Below are positions 1-6,240 of a DNA stretch of 7,065 nucleotides, piece after piece. The DNA lies in NCBI GenBank assembly GCA_007128075.1, contig SKYD01000063.1, positions 1 to 7,065 of the forward strand. The letters are read 5' to 3'. The notes under the pieces are model-generated. The model was not told where the DNA came from. It saw only the letters and a list, made by a program, of their open reading frames with translations, and did no database searches. Origin of the DNA: Thiorhodovibrio sp. GTDB lineage: Bacteria > Pseudomonadota > Gammaproteobacteria > Chromatiales > Chromatiaceae. The translations under genes and the position numbers were made by a program. Positions within the stretch are counted from its first letter, which is position 1. Each line of letters starts with the position of its first letter.

Positions 1-4
1 AAGG

Positions 5-18
5 CTTGTCGTGACAAG
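5..18. repeat. Perfect 6-bp inverted repeat with 2-bp centre
   Basis: The sequence CTTGTC-GT-GACAAG has perfect 6-bp arms around a 2-bp centre. It could be an operator-like site, the arm of a longer hairpin cut by the window edge, or chance. No T run follows on either visible side, so it is not a standard intrinsic terminator. Confidence 0.4.
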
Positions 19-158
19 GAGACTGGAGCTAATAAACCCACTCACTCCTTCCTTACTCCCTGTCGAAAGCGGCCACCGCTGGCGTTCACAGTGGCATTTC
101 GTGACCTTCCCAACATAGCTCACCACTTGCGTGGATTGCTCGGTCTGCACCCTCACTG

Positions 159-195
159 ACTCTTTAGAAAACATCAGATATGCTTAGAAAAGAGT
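159..195. repeat. Inverted repeat ACTCTTT/AAAGAGT enclosing two TTAGAAAA direct repeats
   Basis: Perfect 7-bp arms at 159-165 and 189-195 enclose a 23-bp loop. The 8-mer TTAGAAAA occurs at 164-171 and again at 184-191, exactly 20 bp apart. The element lies just past the stop codon of pgm in pgm's direction of transcription. The stem is A/T-rich and the loop is long, so it is a poor terminator candidate. A protein-binding site is possible but unproven. Confidence 0.35.
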
Positions 196-211
196 AGGTT
201 TTAGCGAGGGG

Positions 212-1846
212 TTAGGTCACCACATCAGGCGCGGTGCGTCCAGTGCGTGCCTCGATCTGCGCCAGTTCGCGAGCGATTAAAATCAGCGGCTCCAGCGCCT
301 GTTGAACATCTTGATGATGACGGCTGGGGTCTGGTTCGAAGCGTTCGATATACACCCGAAGCGTCGAGCCTTGGGTTCCCGTGCCTGACAACCGCATCAC
401 AATCCGTGAGCCGTCGGTTAGACCGATGCGCAGCCCTTGGGCACTGGCGATGCTGCCATCAATCGGGTCGGTGTAGCTAAAATCATCGGCAAAAGCAACG
501 GTGAAGGTGCCAAAGCTCTGCCCGGGCAGATGTGGCAACAGCAGCCGTAGATGATGCACCAGCCCTTCAGCCGCTTCGCTGTCGATGCCTTCGTAATCAT
601 GGCGGGTGTAATAATTACGACCAAAGCGCGCCCAGTGCTCGTTTAGGATCTCTTGCACCGCTTGGCGCTTGACCGCCAGCAGATTGAGCCAAAACAGCAC
701 CGCCCACAGCCCATCTTTCTCGCGGACATGATCCGAACCAGTGCCAAAGCTCTCTTCACCACAGAGGGTGATGCGTCCAGCATCGAGCAGATTGCCGAAA
801 AATTTCCAGCCCGTCGGGGTCTCAAAGCAGTCGATGCCCAGTGCCTCGGCGACCCGATCCGGTGCTTGGCTGGTGGGCATCGAGCGAGCAATTCCAGCAA
901 TGCCGTGCCGATAGCCGGGCACCAATTGCGCATTGGCGGCGAGAATGGCCAGGCTGTCGCTGGGGGTGACAAAACAATCGCGCCCTAAGATCATATTGCG
1001 GTCACCGTCGCCATCAGAGGCGGCACCAAAATCGACTCCATCCGCGCCCAGGGTTTTTGCCACCAAGGTCTTGGCATGTGCCAAATTGGGATCAGGATGT
1101 CCACCGCCAAAATCTTCCAGCGGGGTTCCATTGATCACCGTGCCCGCCGGTGCGCCCAGTTGCTGTTCGAGAATGGTGTGGGCATAAGGGCCGGTGACAG
1201 CGTGCATCGCATCAAAACACATCCGAAATTCGCCGCTGGCAAACAGCGCCCGAATCGCATCAAAATCAAACAGCGAGGCCATGAGCTCGGCATAATCAGC
1301 GACCGCATCGACCACGCGCACTGTCATGTCACCACATTGGGTGTCACCGAGTTGATCTAAATCAATCGGCGCAGCATCGAGCACAAAATAGCGATCAATG
1401 GTCTGGGTGCGGGCAAAGATGGCATCGGTGATCGACTCCGCCGCTGGCCCACCATTGGCAGCGTTGTATTTGATCCCAAAATCCTCATCTGGCCCACCGG
1501 GATTGTGGCTGGCGGAGAGAATGATCCCGCCTTGGGTATGGTATTTGCGAATCAGGCACGAGGCGGCAGGGGTGGAGAGAATCCCGCCCTGGCCAATCAA
1601 CACCTGCTGCACCCCATTGGCAGCCGCCATGCGCACAATGGTCTGAATGGCGTGGCGATTATGAAAGCGACCATCGCCACCGACCACCAGCGTACCGCCA
1701 CGCAGTGTGGTTTGGGTGTCAAAGATCGCCTGAACAAAGTTTTCCAGATAATGCGGCTGCTGAAAGGTCTTTACTTTTTTGCGCAGCCCCGAGGTGCCTG
1801 GCTTTTGGCCTGCAATTGGCGTGGTGTGGATTGGTGTCGCATCCAT
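212..1846 (-). CDS. pgm: Phosphoglucomutase, alpha-D-glucose phosphate-specific (PGM1-like)
   Basis: This cytoplasmic enzyme interconverts glucose-1-phosphate and glucose-6-phosphate through a phosphoserine and a glucose-1,6-bisphosphate intermediate. It links glycolysis to glycogen and to nucleotide-sugar synthesis. The 544-residue protein is full length for the family and has all four alpha-D-phosphohexomutase signatures. GTSGLRKKV (17-25) is near the N-terminus. The active-site loop SASHNPGG spans 111-118, with the phosphorylated serine at 113. The metal loop DGDGDR spans 278-283, with Asp278, 280 and 282. The sugar-binding loop CGEESFG spans 362-368, followed by GTGSDHVREKDG. The phosphate-binding loop RLSGTGTQG spans 485-493. 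Wording around these motifs resembles eukaryotic PGM1 more than generic phosphomannomutases (family knowledge). The ATG at 1846-1844 is supported by AAGGGGG at 1853-1859, 6 nt upstream. It is transcribed away from htpG. No truncation or missing catalytic residue is seen. Confidence 0.96.
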   Translation of the reverse strand: MDATPIHTTPIAGQKPGTSGLRKKVKTFQQPHYLENFVQAIFDTQTTLRGGTLVVGGDGRFHNRHAIQTIVRMAAANGVQQVLIGQGGILSTPAASCLIRKYHTQGGIILSASHNPGGPDEDFGIKYNAANGGPAAESITDAIFARTQTIDRYFVLDAAPIDLDQLGDTQCGDMTVRVVDAVADYAELMASLFDFDAIRALFASGEFRMCFDAMHAVTGPYAHTILEQQLGAPAGTVINGTPLEDFGGGHPDPNLAHAKTLVAKTLGADGVDFGAASDGDGDRNMILGRDCFVTPSDSLAILAANAQLVPGYRHGIAGIARSMPTSQAPDRVAEALGIDCFETPTGWKFFGNLLDAGRITLCGEESFGTGSDHVREKDGLWAVLFWLNLLAVKRQAVQEILNEHWARFGRNYYTRHDYEGIDSEAAEGLVHHLRLLLPHLPGQSFGTFTVAFADDFSYTDPIDGSIASAQGLRIGLTDGSRIVMRLSGTGTQGSTLRVYIERFEPDPSRHHQDVQQALEPLILIARELAQIEARTGRTAPDVVT

Positions 1847-1852
1847 TAGATA

Positions 1853-1859
1853 CCCCCTT
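1853..1859 (-). promoter_or_regulatory. Ribosome binding site of pgm
   Basis: On the minus strand AAGGGGG lies 6 nt before the ATG at 1846. It fixes the start of pgm. The same bases overlap CTTGAAA (1857-1863) on the plus strand. Confidence 0.75.
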
Positions 1860-1891
1860 GAAATTGTCTGATAGTGCCTTTATCGACTGGC

Positions 1892-1909
1892 GCGTCGATT
1901 GCGTCGATT
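1892..1909. repeat. Tandem 9-bp direct repeat, GCGTCGATT twice
   Basis: Two perfect adjacent copies of GCGTCGATT (1892-1900 and 1901-1909) lie in the middle of the pgm/htpG divergent region. This may be a binding site for a regulator acting on one or both genes, or a simple duplication. Confidence 0.45.
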
Positions 1910-1925
1910 CTGATGTACAGAAACC

Positions 1926-1955
1926 CCATTGTAGCCGCTTGCTGTGCGACAATGG
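1926..1955. promoter_or_regulatory. 7-bp inverted repeat CCATTGT-N16-ACAATGG in the pgm/htpG divergent region
   Basis: Perfect arms CCATTGT (1926-1932) and ACAATGG (1949-1955) are 16 bp apart. The spacing of about two helical turns would suit a dimeric DNA-binding protein, and in an htpG transcript starting upstream it could fold as a hairpin. The core pentamer CAATG recurs in the plus direction at 1971-1975 and 1985-1989. The left arm overlaps the minus-strand hexamer TACAAT, a possible pgm -10 box. The regulator is unknown. Confidence 0.35.
1928..1933 (-). promoter_or_regulatory. Possible -10 box of pgm (TACAAT)
   Basis: On the minus strand TACAAT matches the sigma-70 -10 consensus at five of six bases and would give pgm a leader of about 75 nt. 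I see no good -35 at 16-18 bp spacing. TTGTCG upstream is only 13 bp away, so this is tentative. Confidence 0.25.
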
Positions 1956-1984
1956 CGAGCAAATCGAATCCAATGATCCAACCG

Positions 1985-2006
1985 CAATGTTTGAGGAAAC
2001 AAATTG
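1985..2006 (+). promoter_or_regulatory. Hairpin holding the htpG ribosome binding site
   Basis: TGTTT (1988-1992) pairs perfectly with AAACA (1997-2001), leaving the Shine-Dalgarno core GAGG (1993-1996) as the tetraloop. CAA (1985-1987) can also pair with TTG (2004-2006), with AA (2002-2003) bulged, which brings the stem up to the ATG at 2007. A weak A/U stem that constrains the ribosome binding site would suit temperature-dependent translation of a heat-shock gene. It matches no named thermometer class such as ROSE or FourU that I can recognise. The pairing is seen in the sequence; the function is inference. Confidence 0.3.
1993..1998 (+). promoter_or_regulatory. Ribosome binding site of htpG
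   Basis: GAGGAA lies 8 nt before the ATG at 2007 and only 5 nt before the in-frame TTG at 2004. The spacing and the start codon both favour ATG 2007 as the true start. Confidence 0.7.
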
Positions 2007-3923
2007 ATGACAGTCAATACCCAGAAGGAAAATCTTGAGTTTAAGGCTGAGGTGAGCCAGGTTTTAGATCTGGTAATCCGTTCGCTGTACTCGAATAAAG
2101 AGATTTTTTTACGCGAACTGATTTCAAATGCCTCTGATGCCGCTGAAAAACTGCGCTTTGAGTCACTCACCGACGACAAGTTGTTTGAGGATGATCCCAG
2201 CCTGCGGGTGCGGGTGCTGATCGACAAAGACGCGGGGACGATTACCGTCTCCGACAATGGCATCGGATTAAGTCGCCAAGAAGTGACCGAGACCATCGGC
2301 AGCATTGCCAGCTCAGGCACGCGGCGTTTTGTTGAGGCGATGTCCGGCAACGCGGCACAAGATGCCAATCTGATTGGCCAATTCGGTGTCGGTTTTTATT
2401 CAGCATTTATCGTTGCCGACAAGGTGACGCTGATCTCAAGACGCGCCGGGCTGACTGCCGATCATGGTGTGCGCTGGGAGTCAGAAGGCAAAGACAGTTA
2501 CACCTTGGAAAACATCGAAAAGCCCAGCCGTGGCACCGATGTCATTCTACATTTAAGAGAGGACGAGAAAGAGTTTCTCGACGACTGGCGACTGCGCTCG
2601 ATCATCAGCAAATTCTCGGATCATATCGCCGTCCCCGTCGAGATGATCAAACAGGAGCTTGCCGACGACGAAGACACCAAAGACCAGACCCCAGAGTTTG
2701 AGCAGGTCAATCGCGGCACTGCGCTGTGGATGCGCAGCAAATCCGAGATCAGCGACGACGACTACAAAGATTTTTATAAGCACCTTTCGCACGATTTTGA
2801 GGAGCCGCTGACCTGGGCGCACAATCGGGTTGAGGGCACCAATGAATACACCGCCCTGCTGTATGTGCCCAAGCGCGCCCCCTGGGATCTGTGGGATCGT
2901 GAGCCAAAGCACGGGGTGAAACTCTATGTGCGGCGGGTGTTTATCATGGATGAAGCGGACAAGCTGCTGCCGCATTACCTGCGCTTTGTTAAAGGGGTGG
3001 TCGATTCCGACGATCTGCCGCTGAATGTGTCGCGTGAGATTTTGCAACACAATCGCAAGATTGACACCATCCGCACCGCCAACACCAAGCGCGTGCTTGG
3101 CTTGCTCGAAACCCTAGCGACCGAGAATCCTGAGCAGTATCAAACCTTCTGGGATGAGTTTGGCCGCGTGCTCAAAGAAGGCCCTGCCGAGGATTTTAGC
3201 AACCGCGAGCGCATCGCGGGCCTGATGCGATTTGCAACCACCGTCACCGAGGGCAACGCTCAAACCGTGTCTTTAGACACCTATGTTGAGCGCATGAAAG
3301 AGGGGCAGGATAAAATTTATTACATCACTGCCGACAGCCCGGCAGCGGCGCGGCACAGTCCGCATCTGGAAGTCTTCCGCAAAAAAGGTATCGAGGTGCT
3401 GTTGCTATCAGATCGTGTGGATGAGTGGCTGGTCACCAATCTGCATGAATACAAGGGCAAACATTGGCAATCGGTCACCAAGGGCGAATTGGATCTTGCC
3501 GAGCTCGGCGACAAGGAAGAAAAAGACAAGACCGAACAAGCGGCTAAAGAGCACGGCGATCTACTCAAGCGGCTCAAGCAGGCGTTGGAAGATAAGGTTC
3601 AAGAGGTGCGCGCCTCAACCCGCCTGGTGGACTCGCCTTCATGTATTGTGGTCGGTGAGCATGACATGAGCGCCAATCTGGCGCGGGTGCTCAAATCCGT
3701 CGGTCAAGACGCGCCAGCAACCAAGCCGATCTTAGAGCTGAATCTGGAGCATCCGCTGGTGCGGCGGCTGGAAAGCGAGACCGATCAGACGCGCTTTAAT
3801 GACCTAGGGATGATTTTGTTTGATCAGGCGCAGCTTGCCGAGGGCGGGCAGCTAGACGACCCCGCCGCCTTTGTTGACCGACTGAACAATCTGATGTTGT
3901 CAATGTTCATGCGCGGGGCGTAA
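2007..3923 (+). CDS. htpG: Molecular chaperone HtpG (bacterial Hsp90)
   Basis: This is a cytosolic ATP-dependent chaperone that acts as a homodimer on late folding intermediates and stress-damaged proteins. From ATG 2007 it has 638 residues, normal for HtpG. The N-terminal GHKL ATPase domain shows FLRELISNASDA (34-45, with Glu37 and the Mg-binding Asn41), SDNGIG with the nucleotide-binding Asp83, and GQFGVGFYSAF (124-134). The middle domain carries LPLNVSREILQ (337-347), whose Arg343 matches the arginine that contacts the ATP gamma-phosphate, and YVERMKEGQDKIYY (426-439). The C-terminal dimerisation domain ends with the family-typical pattern NLMLSMFMRGA. An in-frame TTG at 2004 would add one residue. 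A charged, Lys/Glu-rich stretch at about 500-535 links the middle and C-terminal parts. The HDOD gene follows after 32 bp, and no terminator is seen between them. Confidence 0.97.
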   Translation: MTVNTQKENLEFKAEVSQVLDLVIRSLYSNKEIFLRELISNASDAAEKLRFESLTDDKLFEDDPSLRVRVLIDKDAGTITVSDNGIGLSRQEVTETIGSIASSGTRRFVEAMSGNAAQDANLIGQFGVGFYSAFIVADKVTLISRRAGLTADHGVRWESEGKDSYTLENIEKPSRGTDVILHLREDEKEFLDDWRLRSIISKFSDHIAVPVEMIKQELADDEDTKDQTPEFEQVNRGTALWMRSKSEISDDDYKDFYKHLSHDFEEPLTWAHNRVEGTNEYTALLYVPKRAPWDLWDREPKHGVKLYVRRVFIMDEADKLLPHYLRFVKGVVDSDDLPLNVSREILQHNRKIDTIRTANTKRVLGLLETLATENPEQYQTFWDEFGRVLKEGPAEDFSNRERIAGLMRFATTVTEGNAQTVSLDTYVERMKEGQDKIYYITADSPAAARHSPHLEVFRKKGIEVLLLSDRVDEWLVTNLHEYKGKHWQSVTKGELDLAELGDKEEKDKTEQAAKEHGDLLKRLKQALEDKVQEVRASTRLVDSPSCIVVGEHDMSANLARVLKSVGQDAPATKPILELNLEHPLVRRLESETDQTRFNDLGMILFDQAQLAEGGQLDDPAAFVDRLNNLMLSMFMRGA

Positions 3924-3955
3924 AATCTAAACCTATCAGCCAGGGCGGATCGATC

Positions 3956-4801
3956 TTGGGCACTCCACAAACGGCGGCATTAGTTAAAAAAGTCCTCGAA
4001 GGCAGTGACCATCTGCCGGGGCTGCCTCGTTTAGTGCATGAGGTACGGGCAACCATTGCCCATCCTGATGTCACCGTGCCCAAGGTCGCCACCCTGATTC
4101 GCAACGATCCCGGGCTGACGGCGCTGTTATTTAAATACGCTGCCAGCCCGATCTATCGCACCCGCATCCCAGCCACCACCCTAGAAAGCGTCATCTCGCA
4201 ATTGGGGTTTCACGCGGTGTCAAACATCGTGTTGCTGCACAGCGTGCGCGGGGCGTTTTTTGCCAAATCGGCACATCTGCGCACACTCTACACCCTGGCT
4301 TGGAAGCGGGTGATCACCAAAGCGGGTCTCGCCTGTTTTCTTGGGCGCCGCTTTTCGCTCTCGGCGGATGATCTGTTGGTGCGCGGACTATTAAGCGATG
4401 TCGGCAGTCTGGCACTGTTGGCGGCGTTTAAAGGGGCCGAGCATCCACCAGACCCTGAGATTTTTCTGCATCTGTGTCGTGAATACAGCAAACCTGTGAG
4501 CGTGATTGTGCTCACCAAATGGTGCATCGAGCGCGCAGTCATCGAAGCGGTGGCGCGCACTGGCAACTGGCACAAAGCCAAGCCCGGCGCGATTGACGAG
4601 ATCGATGTGATGAATCTCGCCCTTTATCACAGCTTATTGTGGACAGAAACCAATCCCCAACTGCCACAGCTCCCCAATTTGGCGCTCTATGCCAAACTCC
4701 CCGACGAACTCAAGCCCATTGGCACCGACCAAGGGCTGTCCTTTTTGACCGATCACCATGCCCAGATTGATGCGATCATTCAGTCGCTGAACACAGAATA
4801 A
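3956..4801 (+). CDS. HDOD-domain signalling protein
   Basis: HDOD domains are HD-like helical bundles, usually non-catalytic, found in bacterial signalling and regulation of motility, secretion or stress. The 281-residue protein is essentially one HDOD domain. LPGLPRLVHEV (20-30) opens it, and IRNDPGLTALLFKYA (48-62) is the signature helix pair. LESVISQLGFHAVSN (76-90) follows. The usual GLLHDIG is GLLSDVG here (144-150), so the His of the HD pair is Ser, and the later conserved His region reads YSKPVSVIVLTKW. Metal-dependent phosphohydrolase activity is therefore unlikely. There is no output, receiver or membrane domain. The start is TTG, with AGGG at 3942-3945 about 10 nt upstream; no ATG or GTG lies nearby in frame. 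The end is a double stop, TAATAG. It probably shares the htpG transcript. A functional tie to HtpG is only suggested by position. Confidence 0.85.
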   Translation: MGTPQTAALVKKVLEGSDHLPGLPRLVHEVRATIAHPDVTVPKVATLIRNDPGLTALLFKYAASPIYRTRIPATTLESVISQLGFHAVSNIVLLHSVRGAFFAKSAHLRTLYTLAWKRVITKAGLACFLGRRFSLSADDLLVRGLLSDVGSLALLAAFKGAEHPPDPEIFLHLCREYSKPVSVIVLTKWCIERAVIEAVARTGNWHKAKPGAIDEIDVMNLALYHSLLWTETNPQLPQLPNLALYAKLPDELKPIGTDQGLSFLTDHHAQIDAIIQSLNTE

Positions 4802-4808
4802 TAGAAGT

Positions 4809-5996
4809 TCAGCACGGCAACTGCCGCGCCAACAGCTCGACCGGATGCAGCACTGGAATTGATATGCCAGCGGCACGGAGCTGCGCCTCCAGATGCAACG
4901 CGCAGCCACTATTTGTTGTCACTACGATATCAGGCTGTAGTGCCTGAATTGCCTGAACTTTCGACGCGCCAAGGGTTGCGGCGGTGTCGGGATGATCTAA
5001 CAGATAACTGCCCGCTGCACCACAGCAACGCCCCGCATCGCCCATGGGCATGACCATCAACTCGGGAATTATTGCTAACAGAGCGTAGATCGCCGCAGTG
5101 TCGCGCAACAGATGGCGGTGCGAACATGGCTCATGAACCGCGACACGCCCATGGAGAGGGCGATATTGAATCGTTGCCAACTGCGGCGCATCAACTAGAA
5201 AGCGACAGATTTCAACTGAATGAATTGATTGCTGTTGCAATTCAGCAACACAAGCACTTGAATAACCAACCCAGGTTCCTTGAAAAGACTGCATTTTGTG
5301 GGTTTGTTGGTCCGCCGCTGCCGCAAAGCCATTGTGTCGCAACATCGCGCCGCAGCAGCCCTGCATCTGTGGAACCGTCCACGGAATCTGTAGTGCGGTC
5401 AATAGCTGAGTGATGGCGCGTTGGGTGTCCTGCTGGGTGACACGAGCAACACAGCCGAGAAACAAACCAACAGCAGCCGGGGGATGGGATGTTTGCGGCA
5501 ACGGCGGCTGGAACCGACGGCTCAAGCGATGCACCACGGCTAAGAATGGCTGGCGTTCGATGCCAGCGCGGGTGGCGATGGCTCCGATTCCCAAACGCCA
5601 ATAGAATGCTGCCAGATGCGCCAGCCACTTCAACACTTTAGGCTGACTCAGCAGCGTCAGCCGCGCCTGCCGCCACCAGCGTCGCCACCACGGCCACTCA
5701 GCAATGAGCTGTGTTCTCGCACTGTCGATCAGCGTCCCAAACTGCACCAAGGAAGGACAGACTGCCTCGCAGGCGCGGCATTCTAAACAGTGATCAAGAT
5801 GCTGGGCGACTGCCCCCTGAGCGACCAATACACCGCCTGCCCAGCCTTGAATGAGCGCGATCCGTCCACGCGGAGATTCGGCTTCGTGCGCACTCAAGGC
5901 AAATGTTGGACAAGCTGGCAAGCAATAGGCACATTTCACGCATTGATCGGCTAGAGTGATAAGCTGTGCTTTTGACAACGATGGCGCGGCGACCAT
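4809..5996 (-). CDS. GlcF-like iron-sulfur protein with two 4Fe-4S sites and two CCG domains
   Basis: This resembles the iron-sulfur subunit of glycolate oxidase (GlcF) and related LutA/LldE/heterodisulfide reductase-type proteins, which pass electrons from a flavoprotein dehydrogenase. It is probably cytoplasmic or at the inner face of the membrane. From ATG 5996 it has 395 residues, close to GlcF. A ferredoxin-like part has CVKCAYCLPAC (19-29) and CLECRACEAVC (70-80), each with four cysteines followed by Pro. The first CCG domain has GC (181-182), CCGAM (214-218) and Cys249. The second has HEPC (288-291), CCGAAGS (324-330) and NSGC (362-365). A Trp/Arg cluster, WPWWRRWW (101-108), is unusual and could aid membrane contact. 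A GTG at 6035 would add 13 residues and overlap the upstream ORF. I prefer the ATG because the family places the first cysteine near residue 20, but neither start has a well-spaced ribosome site. No flavoprotein partner (GlcD/GlcE) is in the window, so the substrate is unknown. Confidence 0.88.
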   Translation of the reverse strand: MVAAPSLSKAQLITLADQCVKCAYCLPACPTFALSAHEAESPRGRIALIQGWAGGVLVAQGAVAQHLDHCLECRACEAVCPSLVQFGTLIDSARTQLIAEWPWWRRWWRQARLTLLSQPKVLKWLAHLAAFYWRLGIGAIATRAGIERQPFLAVVHRLSRRFQPPLPQTSHPPAAVGLFLGCVARVTQQDTQRAITQLLTALQIPWTVPQMQGCCGAMLRHNGFAAAADQQTHKMQSFQGTWVGYSSACVAELQQQSIHSVEICRFLVDAPQLATIQYRPLHGRVAVHEPCSHRHLLRDTAAIYALLAIIPELMVMPMGDAGRCCGAAGSYLLDHPDTAATLGASKVQAIQALQPDIVVTTNSGCALHLEAQLRAAGISIPVLHPVELLARQLPC

Positions 5997-6025
5997 GCCG
6001 ATCAAACATAGGCTGGCTGTTGCAC

Positions 6026-6193
6026 TTAACAGCACGCCTCTTCAAGCGGCTCCAGTGCCGCGTCAGCGGCTAATTGACCAAACAGTTTGCGCAGTGCGTT
6101 GACTTGGCTGCCGACAAAATGCAGCTCGTCAACTCTACGCTGCACTGATTCAGTCAGATAGCAATCAAGGGTGTTGGGTAGAGCACTCATCAT
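6026..6193 (-). CDS. Small uncharacterised protein, 55 aa, ending in Cys-Cys
   Basis: I do not recognise this protein. The frame begins with two adjacent ATG codons (6193 and 6190) and ends at TAA 6028-6026. It predicts a mostly helical, soluble peptide: a short start, SVQRRVDELHFVGSQVNALR in the middle, an Ala/Leu/Glu-rich tail and the last residues EEACC, with another Cys at position 11. Codon usage looks like its neighbours, which argues for a real gene, but no clear ribosome binding site precedes the ATGs. It lies 47 nt after the stop of pilD and overlaps the alternative GTG start of the GlcF-like gene by 10 bp, so it could be cotranslated with it. An upstream TTG at 6298 would extend it into pilD and is less likely. 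It may be a small partner of the iron-sulfur protein, or not a gene at all. Confidence 0.45.
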   Translation of the reverse strand: MMSALPNTLDCYLTESVQRRVDELHFVGSQVNALRKLFGQLAADAALEPLEEACC

Positions 6194-6240
6194 GTTGAAG
6201 ATTGACTTGGTTGGAATGGGCTGGCACGCAGGGGGCGCGC

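Larger units (their letters stand above)
1..211. other. Unassigned left-end region with several small inverted repeats
   Basis: No recognisable gene lies here. The minus strand has an ATG at 174-172 whose frame stays open for 58 codons to the window edge, and plus frame 1 is open from the edge to a TGA at 157-159. I recognise neither product, and both could be chance. Small perfect inverted repeats stand out: CTTGTC-GT-GACAAG (5-18), AGCGG-CCA-CCGCT (68-80), CCAC-TTGC-GTGG (123-134) and ACTCTTT/AAAGAGT (159-165 and 189-195). A C/T-rich tract covers about 37-60. The right part is A/T-richer than the genes. This could be the end of a mobile element, a structured RNA, or the start of a gene lying further left. 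No GC-rich hairpin followed by a T run follows pgm here. Confidence 0.4.

Noticed and set aside
159..195. Inverted repeat after pgm as an intrinsic terminator
   Set aside because: The stem is A/T-rich with a 23-nt loop and no clean T run follows in pgm's direction.
643..1360. Several open frames on both strands inside the pgm gene
   Set aside because: They are shadows of a well-supported full-length phosphoglucomutase with all its motifs; none has a recognisable product or ribosome site.
2553..3050. 165-codon minus-strand frame inside htpG
   Set aside because: It lies wholly antisense to conserved HtpG sequence and resembles no known protein; long antisense frames are expected in such codon usage.
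3924..3955. Terminator or promoter between htpG and the HDOD gene
   Set aside because: The 32-bp gap shows no hairpin with a T run and no convincing -35/-10 pair.
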